DNA of 64,000 nucleotides from positions 124,001 through 188,000 of the forward strand of contig NZ_AQHN01000072.1 in assembly GCF_000359745.1 (NCBI RefSeq). Reading direction: 5' to 3'. A program made the translations under genes and the position numbers. The notes below the pieces were generated by a model, which made no database searches, had not been told where the DNA came from, and worked only from the letters and a program-made list of their open reading frames with translations. Numbering within the stretch: position 1 is the first letter of the stretch; each line of letters opens with the position of its first letter. The DNA comes from Rhizobium freirei PRF 81 (GTDB lineage: Bacteria > Pseudomonadota > Alphaproteobacteria > Rhizobiales > Rhizobiaceae). Positions 8,009-16,132 of this stretch are shown here, piece by piece.

Positions 8009-9010
8009 ATGCCCATATTGCTCACCCGTCGCGGCCTCGTGGCCGGCTCGGCGCTGCTGCTCCCCGCCCTGACGTTCGGTCCGGATGCGCTCTTCGCCCA
8101 GGGTGCCGCTACGTCGCCGCAGGTGCCCGCCACCGAGGACAATTCCGCAACGCCGCCCAACGGACAAGGCATGGATGGCGATAATGGCGCACAGACGGAC
8201 AATTCGCAGCTGACCGACGATGTCGACAAGCAGCTGGCGGATCTGGAAAAGAAGACCGGCGGGCGACTTGGCGTCTCGGTCCTCGACACAGAAACCAATA
8301 TTTCGCTCGGCCTTCGCCAGGAAGAGCGCTTCCCCCTGTGCAGCACTTACAAGGCGCTGGCAGCCGGCTTTGTCCTGGCGCGTGTCGACCAGGGCGTCGA
8401 AAAACTCGACCGCCGCGTCACCTATGGGAAAGAGGTTGTGGTCACCTATTCGCCGGAAACGGAAAAGCATGCCGGAACGGATGGCATGACCGTCGCCGAA
8501 CTTTGCGGCGCCGCCATCACGCTGAGCGACAACACCGCCGGCAACCTGCTGCTTGAAAGCGTCGGTGGCCCTGCTGCGCTGACCTCCTGGCTGCGCGTCA
8601 CTGGCGACACCGAAACCCGCCTTGATCGCAATGAGCCCGACGTCAATCAGGCCGTCAAGGACGATCCGCGCGATACGACGACGCCGGATGCGATGCTGGA
8701 CACGATCGGGCTGCTGACGCTTGGCAATACGCTGTCGGAAACATCCAGGGATCAGCTGATCAATTGGCTGGTCGCCAACACCACGGGCAATAACCGCCTG
8801 CGCGCCGGCCTGCCGAAGGAATGGAAGGTCGGCGACAAGACCGGCACCGGCAACAATGGCTCCTATGCCGATATCGCGGTGATCTGGCCGCCGGAGCGCG
8901 GCCCTGTTCTCGTCACGACGTTCGTCGCGGAGGCAACCGCACCTGCGAAAGATGTCGAAGCCGTCTTTGCCGAAGTCGGCAAGATCATTGTCCAAATGGT
9001 TGGTCAGTGA
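8009..9010 (+). CDS. Class A beta-lactamase with twin-arginine signal
   Basis: A 333-residue serine beta-lactamase. The catalytic motifs are complete: S112-T-Y-K115, S173-D-N175, E209 in RNEPDVN, and K277-T-G279. The N-terminus (TRRGLVAGSALLLPAL) looks like a Tat signal. It is followed by an unusually long acidic, Asn/Gln/Asp-rich linker (about residues 33-70) before the enzyme domain, which is why it exceeds the usual 290 residues. C111 precedes the catalytic serine, as in several environmental class A enzymes. Periplasmic hydrolysis of beta-lactams is expected; the spectrum is unknown. Confidence 0.92.
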   Translation: MPILLTRRGLVAGSALLLPALTFGPDALFAQGAATSPQVPATEDNSATPPNGQGMDGDNGAQTDNSQLTDDVDKQLADLEKKTGGRLGVSVLDTETNISLGLRQEERFPLCSTYKALAAGFVLARVDQGVEKLDRRVTYGKEVVVTYSPETEKHAGTDGMTVAELCGAAITLSDNTAGNLLLESVGGPAALTSWLRVTGDTETRLDRNEPDVNQAVKDDPRDTTTPDAMLDTIGLLTLGNTLSETSRDQLINWLVANTTGNNRLRAGLPKEWKVGDKTGTGNNGSYADIAVIWPPERGPVLVTTFVAEATAPAKDVEAVFAEVGKIIVQMVGQ

Positions 9011-9034
9011 CGAAATACGGCCAGTAAAAACAAA

Positions 9035-9070
9035 AGGATACGATCGAGATGTGAATCAGGATCGTATCCT
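9035..9070 (-). terminator. Terminator of the 9094-9627 gene, possibly bidirectional
   Basis: A perfect 11-bp inverted repeat (AGGATACGATC / GATCGTATCCT) has a 14-nt loop. On the minus strand it is followed by TTTGTTTTTA, a good T-tract, so it most clearly terminates the leftward gene. It also sits 24 nt after the beta-lactamase stop. Confidence 0.75.
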
Positions 9071-9093
9071 CTTCATGCAATCTGGCAATTTGC

Positions 9094-9627
9094 TCAGACG
9101 GCGGACAAGGCCGAAGATGCGCCGTCCGCTTCCTTCTCGTCGTCACCCTTGCTGTTGCCAGCGCCGAGCTTCTGCTTGATCTCGGTAGCGATCTGGTCGT
9201 TGATCGCCTTCTGGTCGTCGGTGGAGAGAGCGTTGAAGGATTCTTCCGTCAGGCCATGCGCCTGCAGATATTGCGCCCGGATTTTCTGGGCCGGCGTCAT
9301 GTTCGCCCATTTGGCAAACTCGTCCAGAATGTCCTGATTGGACTGCTTGGCCGATGAGGTCGAGCTGCTGCCGCCAGCAGTGGTCGAACCACCCTGATCG
9401 TCGCTGGTGCCGGACGATGACGTCCCGCCGATCTGGCTGAGCCAGAAGCCCGATGAAATGGAGGAAGGGATACCGCTCGTCGAGATCGACGGTCCCTGCG
9501 AATCGTCCTGCTGTTCGCTGTCGTCGGGCAGGCTAAATGGCGAGCTGTCGTCGGAACTCTGATCCTGCTTGCTGCGTATCGGAGTGCTGAAATAGTTATG
9601 GGTGCCGTGGTGCACTTTCATCGTCAT
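9094..9627 (-). CDS. Conserved-looking hypothetical protein, low-complexity Ser/Asp-rich
   Basis: A 177-residue protein of no family that I recognise. Residues 1-90 are dominated by Ser, Asp, Gln, Gly and Thr and are probably disordered. The C-terminal part (about 92-155) is predicted helical, with DILDEFAKWANMTPAQKIRA and repeated Gln/Lys/Glu residues, and may be the functional core. There is no signal peptide or membrane segment. GGGAG precedes the ATG at 9627, and a second ATG two codons on is possible. It is followed by a good terminator. Confidence 0.58.
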   Translation of the reverse strand: MTMKVHHGTHNYFSTPIRSKQDQSSDDSSPFSLPDDSEQQDDSQGPSISTSGIPSSISSGFWLSQIGGTSSSGTSDDQGGSTTAGGSSSTSSAKQSNQDILDEFAKWANMTPAQKIRAQYLQAHGLTEESFNALSTDDQKAINDQIATEIKQKLGAGNSKGDDEKEADGASSALSAV

Positions 9628-9693
9628 ATCTCCCTATGGGTTGGGGAGACGATGACTCTGCAAGCCTGCCCGGGGCTTATGCGCCAAGCTTTC

Positions 9694-11199
9694 TCAAGTG
9701 CCGCAGAAGGTCTGCAATACCCTTTCCGCCGGCAAGGGCGGCTCGGCATAGGGCGCAAAGGTGGGCTGGTCTTCGTAGGGCTTGGCGAGCACCTTCAGCA
9801 GCGCTTCGAACAGGGAGAAATCGCCGTCCTCGACCGCAGCTTCGATTGCCTGTTCTATCCGGTGGTTGCGCGGAATGAAGGCCGGATTGACCTTTCGCAT
9901 CGCTTGCGCGCGCGCGGCAGGCTGCTGAGGATCGCGGGCGAGCCGCTCGCGCCATTCAGCAAGCCAGGACGTAACGGCTTGCGGATCCTGGAAGGTGGCA
10001 GCGAAATCGGTTGCGCCTTCATCTGCCGCGAGATCGGCAAGGCGACGGAAGGCGAGCGTGAAATCCGCACTCTGCTGCTGCATGACCGCCAGCAACGACT
10101 GGATGAGGTCGAGATCGCCTTCTTCCTCGCTGCTCAAACCGATCTTAGCGCGCATGCCGGAGAGCCAATGGGCCTGGAAGCGCTCGCCATAGGCTTTGAT
10201 AACAATGTTTGCCAGCTCGATTGCCTTATCGACGGATGGATCGATCAGCGGAATCAGCGTTTCGCCGAAGCGCGCGAGATTCCATTGGCCTATCGCCGGC
10301 TGGTTGGCATAGGCATAGCGGCCGTTGCGGTCGATGGAAGAGAAGACAGTCGCCGGGTCATAGGCATCCATGAAGGCGCAGGGACCGAAGTCGATCGTCT
10401 CGCCCGACACGCTCATATTGTCGGTGTTCATCACGCCGTGGATGAAGCCGACATGCAGCCAGCGCGCAATCAGCGCCGCCTGCCGCTCGGCCACGGCTTC
10501 CAGCAGGGCGAGGTAGGGGTTCTCACGATCCCCGATTTCGGGATAGTGCCGGGCGATGACATGATCCGCCAGCGTTCTTGTGCTCTCCGCATCGCCGCGG
10601 GCGGCAAAGAACTGGAAAGTGCCGACGCGGATGTGGCTTGCCGCCACGCGCGTAAAGATCGCGCCGGGCAGCACTTCCTCGCGATAGACGGGCTCGCCGG
10701 TGGTCACCGCTGCCAGCGCCCGTGTCGTCGGAATGCCGAGCGCGTGCATGGCCTCGCTGACGATGTATTCGCGCAGAACCGGGCCAAGCGCTGCGCGCCC
10801 GTCGCCACGGCGGGAAAATGGGGTAGGCCCGGAGCCCTTGAGCTGGATATCGCGGCGTCTGCCGTTGCGATCCTTCACTTCGCCGAGAAGAATGGCACGG
10901 CCGTCGCCGAGCTGCGGCACGAAATTACCGAACTGATGCCCGGCATAGGCCATGGCGATGGGTTGCGATCCCGGCAGAAGCTGGTTTCCCGAAAAGATAG
11001 CCGCAGCATTCTGTCTCAACGCCTCGACGTTGAGCCCAAGCTCGCGCGCCAGCGCCTCGTTGAATTTGATGAGCTGCGGTGCCGCCACGGGTGTCGGCGC
11101 CTGTTCCGCCAGGAATTGCGGTGGAAGGCGCGCATAGCTGTTGTCGAACAGAACCGGAGACGCCTGAAGCATCTGTGTGTCGGAAAGGAAAGAGCTCAT
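9694..11199 (-). CDS. selO: SelO family protein adenylyltransferase (UPF0061)
   Basis: A 501-residue SelO pseudokinase, a family shown to transfer AMP to protein Ser/Thr/Tyr residues. Visible motifs include the AYAGHQFGNFVPQLGDGRA block, the IQLKGSGPTPFSRRGDGRA nucleotide-binding segment, and GVMNTDNMSVSGETIDFGP with the metal-binding Asn/Asp pair. The protein ends in Cys-Gly-Thr, with cysteine third from the end, where eukaryotic SelO carries selenocysteine. It is the third gene of a leftward group behind ptrB and DUF1697, with 72 nt to the latter. Confidence 0.94.
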   Translation of the reverse strand: MSSFLSDTQMLQASPVLFDNSYARLPPQFLAEQAPTPVAAPQLIKFNEALARELGLNVEALRQNAAAIFSGNQLLPGSQPIAMAYAGHQFGNFVPQLGDGRAILLGEVKDRNGRRRDIQLKGSGPTPFSRRGDGRAALGPVLREYIVSEAMHALGIPTTRALAAVTTGEPVYREEVLPGAIFTRVAASHIRVGTFQFFAARGDAESTRTLADHVIARHYPEIGDRENPYLALLEAVAERQAALIARWLHVGFIHGVMNTDNMSVSGETIDFGPCAFMDAYDPATVFSSIDRNGRYAYANQPAIGQWNLARFGETLIPLIDPSVDKAIELANIVIKAYGERFQAHWLSGMRAKIGLSSEEEGDLDLIQSLLAVMQQQSADFTLAFRRLADLAADEGATDFAATFQDPQAVTSWLAEWRERLARDPQQPAARAQAMRKVNPAFIPRNHRIEQAIEAAVEDGDFSLFEALLKVLAKPYEDQPTFAPYAEPPLPAERVLQTFCGT

Positions 11200-11271
11200 G
11201 CCTCTAAGGTAGGGTGCATGAAGAGGAGGCGCAAGCTGGAGATCACAGTCGATCGCGCCTCCGTCTCGTCG

Positions 11272-11799
11272 TCAATCCTTGCTCTCCTCCAGCTCGCGTG
11301 CCATCTCCGCAAGCTTCCGTACCGTATTGAGATTTCTCGATGTGCCTGCTTTCAGCGCCGGCAGCTTCAGTTTCGAGCGTCCGGAACCATCGGGGTAATG
11401 GACGTAGATTTCCCGGCCGGCGATATGCACCTCTTCGCCGCCGGGTGCCACGAGCTTGTCCAGCGCATCCCTCGGCGCCGCATCCGGCAGGAAGCTGATC
11501 AGCAGGTAGTTCGGCTTGGCATGCGGGAAGGGTGAGTGATCAGCCGCACTCTCCAAAGCCCCACGGCTGCGCAGGATGACGCCGGGAGAAGTACCCATAT
11601 GGCGTGTCAGCGCCTCTTCGAGCCGTGCCTGTACGGTCTTTTCATCTTCTTCCGAGCGAAAGAGCACATTGCCGCTCTGGATATAGGTCTTCACGTCAGT
11701 GAAGCCGATCTCCTCGCAGAGCGCCTTCAGCTCCGCCATCGGCAAAGTGCCGGTGCCGCCGACATTGACGGCACGCAAGAGAGCCACAAAGACTGCCAT
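11272..11799 (-). CDS. DUF1697 family protein
   Basis: A 175-residue protein with the DUF1697 hallmarks: an N-terminal VALLRAVNVGGTGTLPM, followed by TYIQSGNVLF and a C-terminal YPDGSGRSKL. The function of the family is unknown. The start at 11799 is supported by GAGGAG just upstream. It lies 20 nt behind the ptrB stop codon and is probably co-transcribed with ptrB and selO. Confidence 0.88.
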   Translation of the reverse strand: MAVFVALLRAVNVGGTGTLPMAELKALCEEIGFTDVKTYIQSGNVLFRSEEDEKTVQARLEEALTRHMGTSPGVILRSRGALESAADHSPFPHAKPNYLLISFLPDAAPRDALDKLVAPGGEEVHIAGREIYVHYPDGSGRSKLKLPALKAGTSRNLNTVRKLAEMARELEESKD

Positions 11800-11819
11800 C
11801 CGCTCCTCCCGGCTTGCGC

Positions 11820-13913
11820 CTACATCTTGCCCGCGACCTTGATGGCGAAGGAATATTCGAAGGCCACTTCCTCCAGTCGCTGGAAGCGGCCCGACGCGCC
11901 GCCATGGCCGGCATCCATGTTGGTCTTCAACAGGATCGGCGCGTCGCCCGTCGTCTTGTCGCGCAGCTTGGCGACCCACTTGGCTGGTTCCCAATAGGTG
12001 ACGCGCGGGTCGGTGAGGCCACCAAGCGCAAGGATAGGCGGATAGGCCTTCTCGCCGACATTGTCGTAGGGGCTGTACGCGGCGATCTGCTCGTATTCCT
12101 GCCTGCTGTCGATCGGATTGCCCCATTCGGGCCATTCCGGCGGCGTCAGCGGCAAGGTGTCGTCGAGCATGGTATTGAGCACGTCGACGAAGGGGACTGC
12201 GGCGATGATGCCGGCGAATTTCTCCGGTGCCATGTTGGCGACAGCACCCATCAGCATGCCGCCTGCCGAACCGCCCTCGGCGATGATCTTCGTGTAAGAG
12301 GTGAACTTCTTCTGATTCAGATAGTCGGCGGCCGAGATGAAGTCCTTGAACGTATTGGTTTTCTTGGCCATCTTGCCGTCTTCGTACCAGGCAAAACCCT
12401 TGTCCTTGCCGCCGCGGATATGGGCTATGGCGTAGACGAAGCCGCGGTCCGCAAGCGACAGGCAGTTGGTGTTGAAGCCGGCCGGAATGGTGATGCCGTA
12501 GGCGCCGTAGCCATAGAGCAGGCAGGGAGCAGAGCCGTCGAGCGGCGTGTCCTTGCGGTAAAGCAGCGTTATCGGCACCTTTTCGCCGTCCCATGCGGGC
12601 GCGAAGACGCGCCGGGTGACGTAGTCAGAGGGATTGTGGCCGGAGGGCACTTCCTGAGTCTTCAAAAGGGTGCGTTCGCGCGTCACCATATTGTAGTCGA
12701 AGAGCTGGCTCGGCGTCGTCATCGACGAGTAGGAGAAGCGGATGACGTCGGTATCGTATTCCGCAGCCCCTTGCAGGCCGAGCGAATAGGCCTCCTCTTC
12801 GAAGGCGATGGAATGTTCTTCGCCCGTACGGCGATCGCGGATGACGATGCGCGGCAGGCCGTCCTTGCGTTCCAGCCAGATGAGATGGCGGGCATAGGCC
12901 ATGTGGTTGAGGATCAGCGTGCCTGGCTTGTGGGCCACCACCTCGCGCCAGTTTTCCTTGCCCGGCTCGTCGGCTGGCGTCACCATGATCTTGAAATCCT
13001 TGGCGTCGCCGTCGTTGGTCAGGATGTAGAAGACGTCGCCGCCTTCGGTAATCTCATACTCGATCCCCGTCTCGCGTCCGGCCACGATCTTGGGTTCGGC
13101 GGTCAGGTCGGATGTCGGGATGATGCGGTATTCGCTGGTCTCGTGGTCGTGGATGTCGATGAAGATGTAGTCGTCGAGCAGCGAGCCGCCGACACCCATG
13201 AAGAAGCCGGCATCTTCCTCTTCATAGACGAGCCGGTCTTGCGATTGCGGCGTGCCAAGGATGTGGTGGAAGATTTTCGAAGGGCGATGATTCTCGTCCT
13301 GCAGCGTGTAGAAGAAGCTCTTGCCGTCGGGCGCCCAGACGCCGCCGCCGCCGGTGTTCTCAAGGACATCGGCAAGATCTTCGCCGGTTTCGAGGTTACG
13401 GACCTTCAGCGTGAAATATTCAGAGCCCTTGTCGTCATAGCCCCAGATGCCGAGGCTGTGATCGGTGGAGTGGTCGAGGCCGGAAAGGCGGAAATAGGAC
13501 TTTCCCTCATTTTCCTTGTCGCCGTTGAGCAGCAGCTTGCGATCGCCGCCGTTGCGGGCTTCGCGAAAATAATGCGGTTGCTCGCCGCCGGTGACGAAAA
13601 GCGTGCCGTAGGCATAGGGCCCGTCCTTGACCGGGACCGAGCTGTCATCCTCCTTGATACGGCCCTTCATCTCGCGGAAGAGAGCCTTCTGCAGATCCTT
13701 CGTGTCGGCCATCGCAGCGTTCATATAGGTGTTTTCAGCTTCCAGATGGGCGCGGATTTCCGGGGCCAGGATCGACGGATCCTTGAACATCGCCTGCCAG
13801 TTGTCTGCACGCAGCCATGCATAGTCATCGCTGCGGCTGATGCCATGATGCGTATCCGTAACTGGATGTTTCGGGGCGGCAGGCGCGGTGGGGAGGTTCT
13901 TGAATACGGACAC
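11820..13913 (-). CDS. ptrB: Oligopeptidase B (S9A serine peptidase)
   Basis: A 697-residue cytoplasmic serine oligopeptidase that cleaves short peptides after basic residues. A beta-propeller domain is followed by the alpha/beta-hydrolase domain with catalytic S549 (EGGSAGG), D635 (LTDPRV) and H670 (DAGHGG). I place the start at the GTG at 13913, giving VSVFKNLPTAP and a length near the 686 residues usual for the family. An in-frame ATG at 13988 would add 25 residues of non-family sequence and cannot be excluded. It leads a leftward group with DUF1697 and selO. Confidence 0.92.
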   Translation of the reverse strand: MSVFKNLPTAPAAPKHPVTDTHHGISRSDDYAWLRADNWQAMFKDPSILAPEIRAHLEAENTYMNAAMADTKDLQKALFREMKGRIKEDDSSVPVKDGPYAYGTLFVTGGEQPHYFREARNGGDRKLLLNGDKENEGKSYFRLSGLDHSTDHSLGIWGYDDKGSEYFTLKVRNLETGEDLADVLENTGGGGVWAPDGKSFFYTLQDENHRPSKIFHHILGTPQSQDRLVYEEEDAGFFMGVGGSLLDDYIFIDIHDHETSEYRIIPTSDLTAEPKIVAGRETGIEYEITEGGDVFYILTNDGDAKDFKIMVTPADEPGKENWREVVAHKPGTLILNHMAYARHLIWLERKDGLPRIVIRDRRTGEEHSIAFEEEAYSLGLQGAAEYDTDVIRFSYSSMTTPSQLFDYNMVTRERTLLKTQEVPSGHNPSDYVTRRVFAPAWDGEKVPITLLYRKDTPLDGSAPCLLYGYGAYGITIPAGFNTNCLSLADRGFVYAIAHIRGGKDKGFAWYEDGKMAKKTNTFKDFISAADYLNQKKFTSYTKIIAEGGSAGGMLMGAVANMAPEKFAGIIAAVPFVDVLNTMLDDTLPLTPPEWPEWGNPIDSRQEYEQIAAYSPYDNVGEKAYPPILALGGLTDPRVTYWEPAKWVAKLRDKTTGDAPILLKTNMDAGHGGASGRFQRLEEVAFEYSFAIKVAGKM

Positions 13914-14202
13914 GAGAGCGCTTTCTCTGGGAGTGAAAGTCGGATGCGAAGAGAACAGAGAGATAGAGGGCGGCTGCATGAGGTTCAATAGGGAACTCTC
14001 ACCTCAAGCTTCATGCAAGTCGGGTAAATTAGTCTTGATCGAACAGGCAGCTTGCGGGAAAGCCGATGGGGGAGCTGCCTTGATGAGGCCACAATCTTTA
14101 TTGAAGTCGCTATACATTGCGTCGACATAAAGGCGGTCGAACCGCCATCCCCGATGGAACGGACGCAATCAATTCCAGAATAATGCAAAGGGACCGGTCT
14201 TG

Positions 14203-14592
14203 ATGCTGAAACTCGTTGCCATCCTTATCCCATTGGCTGCTTTCGCTAGTTCTGCCTTCGCGGTCGACCCAGCCATGAAAAAGCAGTTGGAAAAGCTCGA
14301 CCCCTCAGAGCGGATGGAACAGGCATGTGACGCGGAAGCCATGAAAAAGATCGGCACGGACAAGACGGGTTTCAAGCCGGATAAGGTCATCGCTTACACA
14401 TTCGGTGATCCGGCCATGACCCCGGATTCGATGAAGGCGCCGGGCGCGGTCTTTCGCAGCAAGGGCGACTGGTATCACCTGTCATATGATTGCGTCACCG
14501 GCCCGAAGCATATTCATGTCCGGGATCTGAGCTACCAGATCGGCGACAAAGTGCCGCGCGACGCGTGGCAGCAGCACTATCTCTACGACTGA
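14203..14592 (+). CDS. DUF930-like secreted protein
   Basis: A 129-residue protein with a clean signal peptide (residues 1-20, ending SSAFA) and a mature region in the style of DUF930: LDPSERMEQACDAEAM, a basic middle part, and a C-terminal half with two further landmarks, YHLSYDCVTGP and the HIHVRDLSY segment. Two cysteines could form a disulphide in the periplasm. The function is unknown. The ATG at 14203 is preferred to the overlapping TTG. It converges with cbpM, with 30 nt between the genes. Confidence 0.74.
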   Translation: MLKLVAILIPLAAFASSAFAVDPAMKKQLEKLDPSERMEQACDAEAMKKIGTDKTGFKPDKVIAYTFGDPAMTPDSMKAPGAVFRSKGDWYHLSYDCVTGPKHIHVRDLSYQIGDKVPRDAWQQHYLYD

Positions 14593-14622
14593 GCGATCGC
14601 GATCAGGTGCTCTCGTGAGCCG

Positions 14623-14955
14623 CTAGCGCCGCCGTTGAATGTCGACGCGGTTAAGCTCCGACAGGATGTGCTGCTGCACGTCTGAGGGCTGACGGCTGAC
14701 GGCGTCCGTAAGGTCGCGCAGCGTCGCCCTCAGGCTGTGAAGCTGATCGACGAGATCCATGACCACATCGACGCCGGGCTCATTGACGCCCATGGCGTTG
14801 CCGAGGTCGAGGATAAGCTGGCCGCGGGCAATGTCCGCCTCGCGGAAATTCCGGCCCTGATCCGTCAGCTCCGGCACCACCCAGCCCTGTGAGATCCAGA
14901 CCTCCAGCACCGTGGTTTCGATTTCGAGGTGCAGTCGAAACTCTCTCTCGTTCAT
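14623..14955 (-). CDS. cbpM: Chaperone modulator CbpM
   Basis: A 110-residue protein with the MerR-like fold segment of CbpM (WISQGWVVPEL, FREADIARGQLI). It starts 3 nt after the stop of the DnaJ-like cbpA gene. CbpM binds the J-domain of CbpA and inhibits its co-chaperone activity. The operon context and size support this assignment more strongly than any single motif. Confidence 0.82.
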   Translation of the reverse strand: MNEREFRLHLEIETTVLEVWISQGWVVPELTDQGRNFREADIARGQLILDLGNAMGVNEPGVDVVMDLVDQLHSLRATLRDLTDAVSRQPSDVQQHILSELNRVDIQRRR

Positions 14956-14958
14956 CGC

Positions 14959-15870
14959 TTATCCTCCCATCGTCTTTCTGGGATCTTGTGCCTTGCCGGC
15001 CTGCCATTCCGAGACGAAACGCGTGAGCTCCGGATCCGGCGTATCCGGCAGGACGATCTTCAGGGAGATATAGGCGTCGCCGTTTTCCTTGCCGCGTACC
15101 GGCGCGCCCTTGCCCTTCAGCCGGAGCACCTTTCCGGTGTTGGAGTTCGGCTGCAGCGTCACGGTGACGTCGCCGGAGGGGGTGGGGACCCTGACCTTGC
15201 CGCCAAGCACCGCTTCCGCCAGTGAAATCGGCAGCTCCAGCCGGATATCGTCGCCGTCGCGGGTATAGAAGCGATGCGGGCGGACATGCACCGCAATCAG
15301 CGCGTCGCCGGCGGGGCCGCCGCCGAAACCTGGCTCGCCTTTGCCCTTCAGGCGCAGCGTCTGCCCGTCACGCGTGCCAGGCGGGATTTGAACATCCAGC
15401 GCCGGACCGTCGGGCAAGCTGATCTGCTTCTTTGCGCCGTTGATGGCGTCAAGGAAATCGACCTCCATCGTATAGTGACGATCTTGACCCTGCATCTGGG
15501 ATTGGCCTCGGCTGCGCCGCGAGAAGAAGCTGGAGAATATGTCGTCTGCATCGCCGAAATCGGCAAAGCCGCCGGTGTTCTGATAGGGGCCACGCTGGCC
15601 ATCATGCGCCGCATAATCACGATAGTAGCTGCGTGGCGCCTGCTCGGCACCGCTGCTGTCGATCTCGCCGCGGTCGAACCGCGCGCGCTTCTCCTCATCG
15701 CCAAGGATGCCATAGGCGGCCGAGACTTCCTTGAACTTGTCCTCGGCCTTCTTATCGCCGGGGTTGAGATCGGGGTGCAGCTTCTTGGCAAGCTTGCGAT
15801 AGGCGCTTTGAATATCCTTTTGCGGGACGTCCCGCTTTACGCCCAAGACTTCATAGGGATCGCGACTCAT
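14959..15870 (-). CDS. cbpA: DnaJ-like co-chaperone CbpA
   Basis: A 303-residue J-protein. The J-domain occupies residues 4-70 with the essential HPD (KLHPDLNPGD). A Gly/Phe-rich stretch follows, then the two-part C-terminal substrate-binding domain with GTRDGQTLRLKGKG and a matching TGKVLRLKGKG repeat. There is no zinc-finger region, which separates it from DnaJ and matches CbpA. It stimulates DnaK ATPase and is coupled to its modulator cbpM by a 3-nt gap. Confidence 0.94.
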   Translation of the reverse strand: MSRDPYEVLGVKRDVPQKDIQSAYRKLAKKLHPDLNPGDKKAEDKFKEVSAAYGILGDEEKRARFDRGEIDSSGAEQAPRSYYRDYAAHDGQRGPYQNTGGFADFGDADDIFSSFFSRRSRGQSQMQGQDRHYTMEVDFLDAINGAKKQISLPDGPALDVQIPPGTRDGQTLRLKGKGEPGFGGGPAGDALIAVHVRPHRFYTRDGDDIRLELPISLAEAVLGGKVRVPTPSGDVTVTLQPNSNTGKVLRLKGKGAPVRGKENGDAYISLKIVLPDTPDPELTRFVSEWQAGKAQDPRKTMGG

Positions 15871-16132
15871 ACATGTTTCTCTTTAGGAGCACGGAAAAAT
15901 ACGCAGATAGTGTCACCGCCACTTCATATCAATCGTAGCATAGACGCCGTCAGGTTGAAGCTCGGACTTTAGCGCTTTCCTAACTGGCGCACTTGTGATG
16001 TGAAATGCGTATCATCGCCGCCCGTTTGCCATATTTCCGGCGTGTTGCCGGATAATGGCGAGCGTTGCGGCTGGGACGGTGATCGTCCTGCGCTCCAGAT
16101 TTCCTTTGCTTGATTCACCCGGTGGCCTCCTG

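Noticed and set aside
9598..11535. A 645-codon plus-strand frame opposite selO
   Set aside because: The opposite strand encodes a full SelO with intact motifs; the long open frame is a codon-bias artefact.
11272..12594. A single 440-codon minus-strand frame covering DUF1697 and part of ptrB
   Set aside because: Only the last 175 codons have DUF1697 character, with their own GAGGAG and ATG at 11799; the upstream part is a shadow of ptrB, so it is not a fusion.
11814..13991. A 725-codon plus-strand frame opposite ptrB
   Set aside because: The minus strand carries a complete oligopeptidase B catalytic triad; the antisense translation has no recognisable domain.
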